Origin: Lepas anatifera | Lineage: Eukaryota > Arthropoda > Thecostraca > Lepadidae | Assembly (NCBI GenBank): GCA_034440635.1 | Contig: JAOTON010000974.1 | Span: forward strand, 186,001 to 250,000 | Direction: 5' to 3' | DNA length: 64,000 bases | Part shown: positions 24,532 to 37,046 of the stretch, piece by piece | Layout: each line of letters begins with the position of its first letter | How positions within the stretch are numbered: the stretch's first letter is position 1 | Notes under the pieces: generated by a model | Seen by the model: only the letters and a program-made list of their open reading frames with translations | What the model was told of the DNA's origin: nothing | Databases searched by the model: none | Position numbers and translations under genes: made by a program

Positions 24532-25540
24532 GAACACAAGGCCAACTCCCATCATCTCGGGGCGGGGTCACTGAGCTAGTCTAGTCCCTGGAGGCACAAC
24601 TGGGGGGGATGGAGGAAGCTGCTCTGGAGGCCTCTGATCCACACTTGGGGGCCCCAGAGCTGGTCTTGAATAGATGGGGAATAAGAACACAATGGAAACT
24701 CCCTTTGTAAAATGGAGCTAACGAGGAATGAGGAATCTCTAAAACGGTTTATGATACCTAGGCACCCCTGGTTATATGAATTGCTTATTATGCTGGTGGA
24801 TTCTGGGAAGGGATGATAAAAAGGCATGTGGCCCTGAGCTCAGAGCACAGTCCCCTAAACCAGGATTTCTACTAATGAATTTAAATGAAGAACTAGTTTT
24901 CACTATTGTTAGCCCTGTCATACCATCCCCATCTAAGCCACCGGCCTGTTCACCTTTTATTTACTCTTAACTGCGACCGATCCTTGAGAATATGAAACTT
25001 TATAAACGCGTTCAAAAGGTATCTCCCAAATTTTTCCGGCAGCAAAAATGTGTTCTTCCAAAGACACTATGCCACTCCTCGTCCCACGGCGATTGTGGGA
25101 GGCAAGGAACTTAGTCCGCGTTCAGCCAGGGCTCACTCGTCACGACAAAACCAGTGGGCATAACAAATTAATTTTCGACTCCAATATGCCTTAACCTGCA
25201 CATTGTAACAGATATCACATGCTCCGCTGATTTCTCTGATGTTAATTACTTGCATGAGTTGGCTGATTTGTCCTTAAGTGTATCCAAAACAGTCGTGTTT
25301 TGGTACTGCCATGACATTTTGGTGATATTGTGTTCCTTTTTTCGGTTTTAATCGCGTTTCCCTTCTCCGTCAATGATTTATTTGCATTTTTATTGAACCA
25401 AAGGTGCCCAAACAATGATATAAACAAAGATATAGTAAGTTTTTTTGGGTTACGTTAAAAAGTGCCCTTTTTCCCCGGGGTGCCCCTCAAAGTTGGTGCG
25501 CCCCCCATACCAAAGCTCTGGCTGCGCCCCTGAATGGGTT

Positions 25541-27170
25541 ACAGTGACAAGGAAACTATTAGGTCATTCACACAAAGACGCTATCAAAGCGTAGGCTATT
25601 GCGTCAGGTTTTGGGCCGAATTCATCTTGCTATTTATTGTTGGAGAATAATCTTCCTTATTCATTGATTTCTAGGTTATCTTTATATTTCCATTTATATA
25701 TTACATTTTATTTTTCTTCTAATGATTTAGACATTCAACCAACATGCTTATTTCTTTTAAGGGTGGCGGATGGTTTTAGGGAACGGGCCTTGAAAAATGG
25801 GTCATTTATATCCCTTTGCGACCAAACTCGTCCAACTGAACACGGCAGTGCCATCCCGGGACGGATCTAGGGGGGAGGTTGAAAGGGTCTGCAGACACCT
25901 TTTAGTTTCATGGAGCCCCTCGCTTTTGAAAGTCGGGCGACAAAGGTACCTGGACAGTCATTAAAATTGCGGCAAGGACAGTTTGGTACAGCTTCATTAA
26001 GATTAACAAGCACAATGGAGATGGTTCTAAATCCTAAAATCCCCCTCCCCCATCAGAGCTCAGAAGTCAACAGGGTTCGGGAAACGCCCGTTGAAGGACG
26101 TGCAGGGGCCGGAGGGATCTACATTATAGCCAATTTGTTTTACCTAGATCAATATCTTCAAGATCAAACGGGGTTCTAAAGGCCAAATCTGGGCCGAGCA
26201 AGGGGCAAGGGGTATATTCCACCTATTATGATATATCGTAATTATGAGAAAATGAGCTGAGAATAAACTGAAAGCGGACTCAGTTTATAAAGGGAACGTC
26301 CCACACAATGTCCTCCGAGAGTTTGAGGTCAAAGTCATTCAAGGTCCCTAACCTGCGACTTACCAATATGGCATACCTACTCTTAATCATGTACAGTATA
26401 ACTGGCACTATAGCAGCCTTTGGGCGGGGAATGAGGGCATGACCTTGACAAGAAACTTTTAACTTGACCTTTACATTGTGTGACCTTAACTATGAAGTCA
26501 TAGCATCACATACGTCTATGACATCTGTCCAAAATACTGGGCAGATTACCCCCGGATAAATTTTCAAGCACAGCACTAGAAAGGGGCATGTGCATTGTAC
26601 AAGCCACTTCTTCTTCCTATGAAAATATGTTCCTTCTTTGAGATGTAATCTGTGTGACATTATCACAAGGGGGAGGAGGGAAGCTTGGGATACCGAAAAC
26701 ATGCCCATAAACGGCTCGTGTTTACGGTTTTTTTCTGGGGGGGCAGGAAAGACTCCGATCTGCCCATGAAAGGAGGGAGGGGGGACTGAGAGGAAGGCCT
26801 TGAAAACTTTAGCTGTCTTGATTGACCTTTAGGGTTGGCATGCCCCTTAAGCCCAAATAATCAAGTGCAAGGCAGTCCAATAAAAGTGAGAGTGAAAACA
26901 TAAACGTACGTTTGCGCTGATAAAATGGAGGAAAGATGAAACGCCGTTCTCGAGTTCCACAATTTTTGGCAATTTTGGGAGGACGTCTTCCTGGTTCATA
27001 ATTTTCGGTATCCACATGTCCCCAGCCCCTTCCTCACTTGTGACGCATATAGACGTACAAATCTTTTTGTTTTGTTTCAGTTCTAGGGGTTCGGGCTGGT
27101 TTCAGCTACACCTTGTCAACGTATTATTCAGCTTGCCTGGGGTGGAATCTCTCTAGCGTTACTACGAAAA
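25541..27170. other. No supportable gene; scattered repeat remnants
   Basis: A CGGGACGGATCTAGGGGGG motif at about 25857 resembles a CAGTGACGGATC-type transposon end, but no partner end was found. The stretch 26280-26490 resembles 15170-15420 (AGGTCAAGGTC-type words), which suggests a shared old repeat. No coding region is recognisable. Confidence 0.5.
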
Positions 27171-27269
27171 TACTTCGACTATTTTCCGGCTCCCTTGCCG
27201 TACCAGGCTCTGGTGGGAAGCATATACGTATACATAAGCGGCGAAGCATTTTGTCTGAGGGGTGAAGGC

Positions 27270-28310
27270 GGCAGGGCCAAAAAATTGTTAGTAGTAGTAG
27301 TGGTAGTATAAATTTGTATTATGTTAAGCCATATACACAAAACAGCATACAACATAACGGATTGGCGCAAAAGCTCAAAGCTTAATTCTAAGCGCCTCTC
27401 CAAGTCATTATTATTATTTATAGAAAAAAAAAACTTTTAGCAAAACATTAACTAAACATAACTAGCCGCCGCCACGGCCACTGGCTGCCCCGCCTACGTG
27501 CCGGATGGCGAAGCACCGCCACCGCCCCCGCCGGACACCACACGACTACGCGTGTTCAGCGCCGCCACAAGGAAGCTCTGAACGGCTCCGGCCACGGCTC
27601 GGCCCTGCTCGGCTTGTAGTGTTGTGCCTGTTGCAAGTATGTTCAGGAGCTGTGTTTGCTGTGTTTGTCTGGCGTCAATGTTGTGAGCTAATAGTGTGTT
27701 TAGGAGAGAATGTCGATGGGTATCATAAAGAGGACAATTGAGAATGAAGTGTTTAGAATGTTCTATGTGGAATCCGCATGGACAACCTGGAGTTAAGTAT
27801 TTCTGAATTTGATAAAGATATGCATTAAGTGGAAGAGTGTCAGTTCTTAGTCGGATGTGGAGAATGTTCTTTACTTTTGTACCGTACAAAAGGTATCCGG
27901 CTGGAGCTGGGGCACCCAATAACTTGTTTATTTCCTTTTTAAACAAATTGAAAGAAACCTGACAACGAATGTTTTGCGGCAAATTATTCTAATTTCCAAT
28001 GGTGGTGGGAAAATAGGTGCTCCGAAAGCTAGATGTGCGGTGATGAGGGACGGAAAAAAGTTTGCATTTCTCAAGTATAATTCTGTCCTTGCATGTCTGG
28101 TGTCGGGTAGTAGATTTTGAATATAGCCCGGAAAAATGAGTGGGTGGACTAGTTTGTGAAAGAAGGTCAGTCGGTGAATTTCTCGTCTTGTCTTTAACTG
28201 ATCTAATCCCAGCTTATTCCTCAGACTCTCAGAGGATGTCCTAATTGGCGTTCCTGTTATTAATCTTAAAATTCTGTTTTGTTGTCTCTCAAGTCTTGCG
28301 CTATCGTGTT
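27270..28310 (-). mobile_element. 3' end of a LINE (non-LTR retrotransposon), truncated
   Basis: The minus strand encodes the C-terminal part of a LINE ORF2 product. The clearest part is the 27982-27494 frame, with IRLRTDTLPLNAYL and the Cys/His signature CPCG...EHSKHFILNCPLY, which resembles the Cys-rich end of CR1/L2/Jockey-type ORF2 proteins. Upstream, to about 28310, other frames read as RLERQQNRILRLITG and KTRREIHRLTFFHKL, so frameshifts are present. A short CTA-repeat near 27290-27310 may be the 3' tail. It is 5'-truncated and inactive. Confidence 0.75.
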
Positions 28311-29009
28311 GTTGTTGTTGTCGCCGCGGTTTCCACCGGGGGTATATTTACACACACACATAGCTTCAAGTGCACACTTAAAATACAATCGACAATTGGG
28401 CACATGCCCCCCCCATCCACCATCCCTTGCCCACAGTCCAATATATATCCCTTCGCTACCCCCTCCCTTTCCCACTCCCATCCCCTTTTCCAGTACAAAC
28501 TACCGCACATGCTCTCAATCATCACACTGCACACAGAGCATCCACACTTCAAAACTCAGCACACAGTCCCCCAACCAACCAACCACGACCGTCCAACCGG
28601 AGCAAGTGCACGGCTAGCCACCACGAAGTTTGTGAGAGCCCTCTATATGATGGCACTTTACATTCACTTGAACATAATATCGGAAAGTACCATCCATCGC
28701 ATCCACATGCACATACACATGCACCCGTCATACAGTAACTCAACCAACTTCACCGGATATTGAATTCCGCGGTCACACTGCCAGCCATCGCAATGTTTAC
28801 TAATCGCGACCTCCTCGCATCACCACGGCCCAGCCATGCCGCTGCGGTCGCAACAGTCAGGCAAAAAAATGTCACGACGCACACCCGGGCAAAAATACCG
28901 GGCACACACCGAGCGATGGGCAAGGAAGCCCTCACGAACACAGTGACGTCCGGCTGCATCAGCACGGACCGCCGGCAAACACAGCCACGGCCCCCAAACA
29001 TGCATGGTC

Positions 29010-29105
29010 ACATCCTCGCTCAGGTCAGGTGCCGCGCTCGGGTCGGATGCGGTGCTCAGGTCGGAAGTGGTGCTCCAGTCAGATGCGGTGCCGGACGGAC
29101 GGTAG
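29010..29105. repeat. ~18-bp minisatellite (CAGGTCGG(A)xGxGGTGCT)
   Basis: About five imperfect units of GCGGTGCTCAGGTCGGAA type lie in tandem. On the minus strand they read as a Ser/Asp/Leu/Thr-rich repeat (for example TTSDLSTASDPSAAPDLS), which I regard as incidental. Confidence 0.65.
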
Positions 29106-29929
29106 CACGCGGCTAACGGCCATTCACACGAATCACACGTGGCTCCTGGACTTGATAATTCCTCAGTCGTTTTCATGTTCAATGGCCGCGGCGAATTATG
29201 CAAAAAAGTTTAGTGACGAAACAACACTTGGAAGGGCAAATTGCCTCAAATAGCTAAGCTCGTTATTCTTGAATAGGATATCAAAATCTTCATGGGAATC
29301 TTCAGAATAAGTATCTTGAGATCTCCGCACAATATCTGAAACAGACTAGTGACCCCCCACGCCCCGCACCGCCACAGTGTGGCGGAGCAGGGCGCGGGGA
29401 GGGGGGAAGAAAAAAATCCCTCCCCAGCAAGTGTTCACTCATTCAGACACACAACACACCTGCACAGTCGTCGACACACACCCCAAACAGCCCCAGGTTA
29501 GACACACAGAAACACCCACCCGTCCTAACCACCCATACGCCCACATCATTCGCACATATAGACCGATACCGCACTTGGACATTTGCTCATAGTATTTCAC
29601 TGAATTTATTGAATTCCCTGAAGGGCTCTTTTAAGACAATACGATGGATCAAGTCCCCATGGAGGAGAGCAAGACTAGAATCTGTCGCTCAGCTCCACCG
29701 GACTGGGTATTTAGCTAGAGAGTCCTTCTTATAGATTTTCTTAGTAGGATGTCTTATTCTAAATTTACTATATTAGGCAAGTTTGAACATATGCTACAGC
29801 TCAACACGGATAGTCTGATAGTCCATCTGGATGCGAGGCACAGACACACACAGCACAGCAATTCAGCTCCACCTACCACACATACCAAACAGCACATGTC
29901 ACATTCGATGCACATCTACACAGCACAAC

Positions 29930-30130
29930 ATTCCAGCTCCCCGGCGCCCACCCCAACGGGGCGGGCGCCGGGGCACCTGAAGGACACACACACACAGCAC
30001 AACAATTCAACTCCCCGGCGCCCACCCCGTCCGGGAGGGCACCGGGGCACATACCACATACATACACAGTACAGCATTCCGGCTCCCCGGCACCCACCCC
30101 AGCGGGGCGGGCGCCGGGGCGCCAACCCCA
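29930..30130. repeat. ~72-bp G/C-rich minisatellite, three units
   Basis: The core CTCCCCGGCGCCCACCCC starts at about 29937, 30011 and 30082. Each unit ends in a GGGGCGGGCGCCGGGG-type complement, so it can fold into a hairpin, and units are joined by an ACACACAGCACAACA linker. A diverged fourth unit may lie at 29845-29905. Confidence 0.8.
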
Positions 30131-30201
30131 CCGGCGTCAACCCCATTGAGGTCGATTGTGGAAATTTTAAAATTAACACGAGAACAGACTGTGCCGACTA
30201 T

Positions 30202-31623
30202 TTATATAGCTTCAGCTATTTGTCTTTTGAATGTTGATATGGGTACGTCAAATCTAATCCTGTGTACATTATTAACTTGGTTGCAAAGTTTCGAGGCATG
30301 TATGCGAAAAGTGAGTTGTTTATTTACTGTCCTGGAAAAAGGGATTACAAGTATATTGTTGCTGCGAGTATTATAATTGTTCAATGCCTGTGGTATCCAA
30401 TCCACCAGGTGATGAATCTGTTGTGGAACTAGATTATTTCTTATTTTATAAATGAGTAGCATACTTTTTCGGTCCCTAAGTTGAGTGATGGTTTTTATTT
30501 TAAGTTCATCAAATCTATGAGAAACGGGGTCGTTATATCCCAGGCCAAGCATAACTCTCGCAGCTCGTTTCTGGAGGAGTGATAATTTGCGCAGGTGTGA
30601 GTTAAACGTTATACTCCATACAAGATTGCAGTAGGTGAGGTGAGGTAGGAGTAATGTATTATATAAGTTTTTGTACTGTGGCAGTTCCAATATATTTTTA
30701 CCTCGAAACATGAATCCAATTCCAACAGAGATTTTTTTACAAATGTAATTTACATGTTCTTTAAATGTTAGGCTCTCATCCACCATAACACCCAAAAACC
30801 TAACTGTCTTTTCCCTAGATATAGGTTTGTTATCAATCATTAAGGTCTCGGTTAGGTTACAATTTCTATTAGAATAAATTTGGTAGCTAGTTTTGGAAAT
30901 GTTTAGACTAAGTTTGTTGCTTATAAACCAATCCTTAACTTTATTTAGTTCAAAATTAGCTGTATGACAGAGTTGGTCAAGATCTGGGCCAGACAAGAAC
31001 ATATTTGTATCGTCTGCAAAAGTTATTAACCTAAACACATCAGAAGCTTTCTGCAAATCATTTACGTATAGTATGAATAGAAGGGGGCCTAAAACACTCC
31101 CTGGGGCACACCGCACATTATTGCTCTTAGTTCTGAATAAATTTCTTCTCCGTTGGGGTCTTTTATTTTCACTCTCTGATAGCGATTCGTTAGGTAACTT
31201 TTTATTAACTCTAGCGGAGTGCCCCGAATGCCATATTTCTCAAGTTTCCGGAAGAGAATACTGTAGTTAACGCAATCAAAAGCTTTTTTATGTCTAGATA
31301 TATTCCAATAACATGGTTACCCAAATCTTTTTCAGTATTTACAAAGTCAAGAAAATTTAGGAGTGCATGTTCGGTAGAATGTTTGGTTCTAAAGCCATAT
31401 TGATTGTCACTTAAAATATTCTGATCTTCAATGTAGTGCGTTAACCGTAGGAAAATACATTTTTCAATTAGCTTAGATAAGAGGGGCAGAACAGAAATAG
31501 GCCGATAATTCCCGGGCGCCTCACGGGATCCACTTTTAAAGATGGGGGTAACCGTTGAAACTTTAAGCATGTCGGGAAATAATCCCGAGGCAAAACAAAG
31601 ATTTACTATATGGGTGAGCCGTC
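30202..31623 (-). mobile_element. LINE reverse transcriptase fragment with two frameshifts
   Basis: The minus strand encodes a non-LTR reverse transcriptase. VSTVTPIFKSG and NYRPISVLPLLSKLIEK are followed by QYGFRTKHSTEHAL, GIYLDIKK (motif A), GVPQG (motif B), FADDTNMF (motif C) and a NKLSLNISKT stretch. The frame breaks near 31290 within an A-run just after LDIKK, and again near 31102 just after GVPQG. These two breaks explain why it appears as two open frames. It is 5'-truncated at about 31623, where it abuts another LINE. It is most like the CR1/Jockey group, with the clade uncertain. Confidence 0.88.
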
Positions 31624-31832
31624 AAATGTCCGTCATAAGCACTGTCACAGTAATCATAATAGGGTCGGATGTACATCTTATATATTTCAAGTAGAACCTG
31701 CCTGGGCATGAATTTTGCTACTGCATATAATGGACTCGGTGTTATGTTTACCTTCTTTAAGATAGCACTAACGTGCTGGTAAAATCTTAAGTCTTTAGAT
31801 AATATAAGGCCTAGATGTTTGTGACTTTCCAC
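31624..31832 (-). mobile_element. Second, unrelated LINE fragment abutting the first
   Basis: The minus strand reads KHLGLILSKDLRFYQHV ... PRQVLLEIYKMYIRPYYDYC, which is the post-RT region of a non-LTR element. In a full element this region lies downstream of the RT core, but here it precedes the RT core of the neighbouring copy. The two are therefore separate insertions, or one was truncated into the other. Confidence 0.75.
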
Positions 31833-31849
31833 GTGCGGAATGTCGTACC

Positions 31850-34800
31850 CCCAAAATTTAAATTAAATGTTTCTGTGTGTTCAGTGTGTCAGTATTGAAA
31901 ATGTTAAATCACAAACGTGTCGCTCGTCCGGGCAGGAAATTGTGGTGCGTTTTGCGTTAGTAGGATAGCAATCGATACTCCTGGATCATCCCAGTTCTTG
32001 AAAATATCGCGAGCTTAAATTACAGGTTCCAGTTTAGGCGAGTTGTTCCAATATTTGGTCTGGTGGAAACATGTCGGCTAATTTTTGTCACCTTGCCCAT
32101 CTTGGTCTGTCACCATTTAGAATGCTAAAATGGAAGGGTTTTCAACCTCTGGAAGACGGTGAGGGTGAAGGCTTATCACTTCATTTCACACATCCATTCT
32201 CATTCCCGTTTCGAGTTGTTCTTAGCCTTCTAATCACAACTATAACTACCGGTCACCCGCTCAGCAAACGGCTGTTTCTTTAGATTATTACGCTCCAATA
32301 GTGTCGCATTAAAATAGTAAAAATGGTGGCAGGTTCTAGCACAGTTCTAACACCGAGCATGAATGGTCTGGACAGGGCTTTGATGGTCATTTGATGATAT
32401 TTACAGCCATCCTCTTTTTCATAGCAACGCTAATTAACGTCCAGGCCACGAGCCATCCATCCTTTCGAGACTGTTCATATACCGTTTAAATTGCCTGCCT
32501 ATATAAACCCGTTACGGTTTTAAAGCATAACTAGCTGCGTAGATAGCGCCCTTGTGACAATCTTATATACTTTTCCGCCTTCTGGTTGGTCTGGCAAGGA
32601 ACTGTGAAGGCTGGGAAGGCAATGCTGATATTCTGGCCACGGCTGCAGATAATCCTGCGTCGCTTGTATCAGACAGCAAGACAGGGGTGTGGATTCATAT
32701 CTGTTTGTGGGTGCCTGGGCACTCACAATGAAACGTCGAGGTAAGGTTACAATATCATTTGAATTGGGGGCGGGGCTGGGACGCTTCCCCAAACTCACTA
32801 ATGATGGGGCACCCCCGCGTTTTTTCACCAGGTCTATGTTTTTTGGTATTTTTCCCTGCAACTTGCGTGGATCTACGTAAATGTGTCGTTGAAGTGCTTC
32901 CTCCGTAGCATTTTCAGAGACAGCCAACATGCTTCGAAATTCGCCTCCAACTCTCACCCTCCGGTCATCGCTAGTCTGTCGTCCCCCTCCTCCCAGTCAA
33001 ATCCGTGCGCATGGTTTAGAGGCTTTGCAACAATTTTTTTGTGATTTGAACTTAATAAACTACATTAAAAGTTCTTGGTAAAAAGTAAAATGACAAGTTC
33101 TTGGTTATAGGGAAACACGACGTCGAATTCATAATTCATTATTTTACCTATTGTACTACATTGATTCTGATGAAGGGCTGTGCCCGAGTATATAATCTCA
33201 TTGTATTAGACATCCTGGTTCGAGGAGGCGGGCCATTAAACATCTTGTCTACGTAATATACAATTGAGCGAATCAAAATCCATCCCGGCCAGGGAATGGA
33301 AACCAAGCTGTGCAGTCAGGGGCACACATATTTGAAAATCATTGGGGATGCCCAAATTTTAAGCAATATCAATACCACCGTATAAAACAGATGACACATA
33401 AAAGATGAGATAATATGTGTTCCAACCCTATTCCATAGGTCTCTCAAACTAAGCAAATCTAACTCAGATACATTAAAAGCAGCAATGTTATAATTCGAAA
33501 GAAATTTTCAAGTTACTTTGATGTTTCATTGGAGGTGTCAAGGCACCCCCCAAAGAGATATAGATCCATAGCCTTGTCTGCAGATAGTTTTGGATTTTTC
33601 CGAGCATTTTCAGAACGCAGTTGGAGAGGGGGCGGGACTTCACGACAACACGAGAAAGACGGCTTGGTTAAGTAAGTAGATATTAGAACGGCTCATGAGG
33701 TTTCCAGCTCGGCATGAGAACGACAGGGGACGATGTCAAAGTGCTTCCGCACCTGAGAGATGTTGATGGCCGTTCACTTCTGGTCCACTAACTGTTTAAG
33801 TTCTCTTAATTGATCCATAAATTAAATTACCGATATATTACGGCTATTTTGACCCCCCCTCATAAGTGGAAGGCAAACAGAAACATTTGAACATGCTGAA
33901 ATAAATATCCCCACCGTTCAAAAAAGTGTTTAGAACGTTCATTGGAGCTTAATTTGCGTCCCCTGCCGACCTCCACCTATCATAACAATCCCTGGTCTGT
34001 ACAGGAACTTTTGGATTGAAAAAATCGGAATCTATCAGAAATTTATTTATTTTGCTAAGATGCATCACACTCAATGTTTGCTCTGACTTGTGCCGTCCCT
34101 TACTACCATCAAAGTTCTCCAAAACTTTTACCTAATAATAGGAATTCAACTTCAAATATATCATTAAAATAACTAATAAGGACTCAGATGTTACTCGACC
34201 TACGAGATTAAAAGAAAAAAAACTGAAGACCAAAAACTAATTTTTGAGCCAAAAATTGAATGCTCGGAAATATTCCGATACGTTCCCTGATGATGAAAAA
34301 CACTTCGGAGTTTGGACTCCAAATAAGGCCCGCAACTCTTCCGGCCAAACATATTCACCTTCCGAACTTATGTAATGGACTCCTGCCTTTCGAGGGCTTT
34401 CAACACCACACACGGTGCAAAGACCTCTCCCATATATCCACCCATAAACACAGAATGTCGCACTCACCTGTCCTCTCCTAGTCCAACGACAGCATCTTTC
34501 AAACCACGACCAACGTCCTGGCCGCTATGCATGTAGGTTTCATGATCCGCCTCGCGACGGCTCCTCATCCGCGATTTGGTTCGGCGTCAGCGGTGGCCAG
34601 CGTGACCTCTCTCACCTCTGTGCCTCGCGGGCATTCAGCAACCGGCCGATGGCGGTCGCTGATTGGTGGAGGCGCGTTCACTTGCGTTGCGAGAAATTGA
34701 GCGCAAATTTGTAAATTCAAATGATAGCGTCTTACTGATTGCACCAGGAGATGTATCACGAATCCCATTTACAGAAATTTCTAATTATACTTTCTTCTCT

Positions 34801-34915
34801 ATCGTTGATTTGCTTCTAGGTGCAGTCCAGCCGGCGGTCGGGTTTGCTGAAGTCAGGAGCGTCGAGATGGGTTGCTGCTGAGTGAACAATAGTGGGGCCT
34901 CGCCCGAAAAATATC

Positions 34916-34918
<3 letters not shown>
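31850..34918. other. No supportable gene; old repeat pieces
   Basis: The GATTCTGATGAAGGGCTGTG segment near 33170 is shared with about 12990. The remaining frames, including a 145-codon minus-strand frame at 32957-32520, show no recognisable family. Confidence 0.5.
32651..32731 (+). pseudogene. Possible RNase H-like LINE remnant
   Basis: In one plus-strand frame, SLVSDSKTG...WIHICLWVPGHS is followed at once by a stop. SDSK and WVPGHS are typical of the RNase H domain of some LINE elements. Only ~27 codons can be read, so this is a fragment at best and could be chance. Confidence 0.35.

Positions 34919-34957
<39 letters not shown>
34919..34957. repeat. (AG)n microsatellite
   Basis: This is an uninterrupted AG dinucleotide run of about 39 bases. 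Confidence 0.97.
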
Positions 34958-34960
<3 letters not shown>

Positions 34961-37046
34961 AGGACGAGGAGGGTGTTTGCGACGAAACTAATAAATAAAC
35001 TAAATGAAACTAACCAAGTACTGACGACATATATATCCAATAGGCGGGGGCGGGCGCCTGCTGTACTGCCACAGGCTGAGTAGGCGAAAACAACACAGAC
35101 CATTTGACGATAATCACTCAAGACGATAATCACGACTTTTTCCGCTCACCCCACAAGGATCGACTCTCATACGCCTTACATTATTAGGCTCAACTGTACA
35201 CTTCCTGGGGTGTTTTTAAGTGGCTTGGACGGGGTTCATTATGTGTATTGAGGTACATGCATACTTGTAAGCAGCATGATTCACAAGAATGTCGCACCAG
35301 CACCGAATCTTCTGGACTGCAACTTCTCATTTTCCGGTTTATTCTGATCCCATGAGAGGACGCGTTGTGGTTACATCATTCCTATTCATCTTGTTACTCT
35401 CGTGGTGACAAGGAGGTACGGCACACACAAGTGCTGCAATTGCATTCGTGGTTTAGACAGAGATTCGTCAGGGGGTTCGTAGCAGACCAGCCCAGGCTTT
35501 TTACAAATAACGCGAATACGTGTTACGTCACGTGTTTCCAGCAGGGAATCTAAGCCAACGAAGAGGAGAGTTGAGAATGGCATGATAGCCCCCCAGTCTG
35601 TACTTATGAAGCCAGCCTCATGCAAACCACTTCCAATCCGTATATTCATATAATATGATATGTATAGATATAGTAAGATACCTTCAGGTTATACTCCACT
35701 CTTCGATGGCATTGACAACGCATCATTTCAAGCAGCCACGTTTTATGAAATATTGTCTAAAATAGGAACATTTAGCTATCAGATCATTTGGCCGGTGCTC
35801 GGATGGCCACTTTGTATCACTTGCCATTCGGAAATAGGCACACACGCGCGGTGTCGCTACGGTAAATTCTGAGTGCTCCCCTTCCTGCGGCCTCACTACA
35901 GCGCTACATCGGAAGGTAGTCTGAAACATACAAACGGCCAGTTAGTTGCACTGGCTCCAATGAAAAATTTTGAAAATTGTTTTGTCTTTGAAAAATAGCC
36001 CCAAATATGCGCTCCCAAAATAAGAAAACAGTGTGGAAGTAAAGTTTATTTATTTAACATGCTCGTACATCGTTAGGGGCAACTCAATTCAATATAATAG
36101 TAACATAATAAACAATAAGCATCTTTGAAAATATCAACTTGATAGAAGTTGTATATGGAATGTAAAAAGTAAATACTTTGAATGAGACACATACTTAGTT
36201 TTAACTGGCGACTGAATCAAGTGACATATAAAAAGTGAAAATAACATCTACATAAAAGACAGGAATCCCATTCAGCCTTAAAACTCTTAACTGCCTATAT
36301 GCTATTTATACATCAGCCAGTCCTATGGAACGTTGTCTGGAAGGACCTCGCCAATGGGACGTGGGTGTTTTTCTGACATTTGGTTGCCAAAGGTGGGAAA
36401 GCGAAAGCGTGAACGTATATGATAAAATATAGTATTTTAGGGCTAATGACACGTTTCACTTCCCTATTTCTATCCCATGGATCAGAAATGCTAAATGTGT
36501 TCCGCTTTCGATATCATGATTACTCTTTAAGCTACAACAAAAATGATCCCAGAAAAGCTAGTAGGTCTGCCAGATACATATATTTTTCCACTTAAAGTCA
36601 TCGGAATTGAAAAAAGTAATGGGAAGAGACCTATCAGCCTACCAATCCACAGAAGTAATTACGAAAATTAAGAAGTCTGAACAAAAACAATATTATTATT
36701 CACACTTGAGAATAGTGCAAACAACAGTATAGACATTCTCAAATGAAAAATAGCATTATATGCCATTCTTCCCATCATTTGGCGGGGTTGCATGTTTAAT
36801 TGTATACTGCAAAGCTGCTCATCGAGACGAGGTCAAGACTGAGCATAGCAAATAAAGCCAGAATGTTGCCACATTTCCTGGGGAATTTACATAAGCCTAA
36901 CCATCACGCCCTGGCTGTACCAGTTTTATCGCCGTTGGCGACCGTCGCCAACCAACCAACCTTAAAATCGTTCCATGCACCCGATAACCTCGGCACCAAC
37001 GTCCTACATCTCTGACCAACACTAGTCCAACAGCTGCTCTTTAATG
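34958..37046. other. Downstream flank of the membrane-protein gene; no other gene seen
   Basis: No recognisable coding region is present. For the minus-strand gene ending at 37047, ATTAAA-type poly(A) signals can be read on the minus strand at about 37043-37038 (immediately after the stop) and 36800-36795. The true end of the transcript cannot be fixed from sequence alone. Confidence 0.45.

Larger units (their letters stand above)
19204..25532 (+). mobile_element. Complete 6.3-kb hAT-like element with minisatellite cargo
   Basis: The left end reads TAGGGGTGCAGCCAGGG. The right end, read inward on the other strand, is CAGGGGCGCAGCCAG. The 8-bp duplication AATGGGTT is perfect at 19196-19203 and 25533-25540. 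No transposase was seen. It carries a tandemly repeated left-end unit, a long GAGCTGATCTGGTGCCCC minisatellite and two intact TTAA elements. It begins only ~170 bases after the preceding 6.4-kb element ends. Confidence 0.85.
28311..30140. other. Low-complexity and minisatellite-rich stretch without a gene
   Basis: CA-rich runs occur at 28345-28365 and 29440-29560, a C-rich stretch at 28400-28480, and the two minisatellites listed separately. Overlapping open frames on both strands reflect composition. No domain is recognisable. Confidence 0.55.

Noticed and set aside
28245..28763. 172-codon plus-strand frame
   Set aside because: It overlaps the LINE remnant in antisense and CA/C-rich low-complexity sequence.
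32520..32957. 145-codon minus-strand frame
   Set aside because: No recognised domain; the plus strand carries a possible RNase H scrap over part of it. There is no splice or start support.
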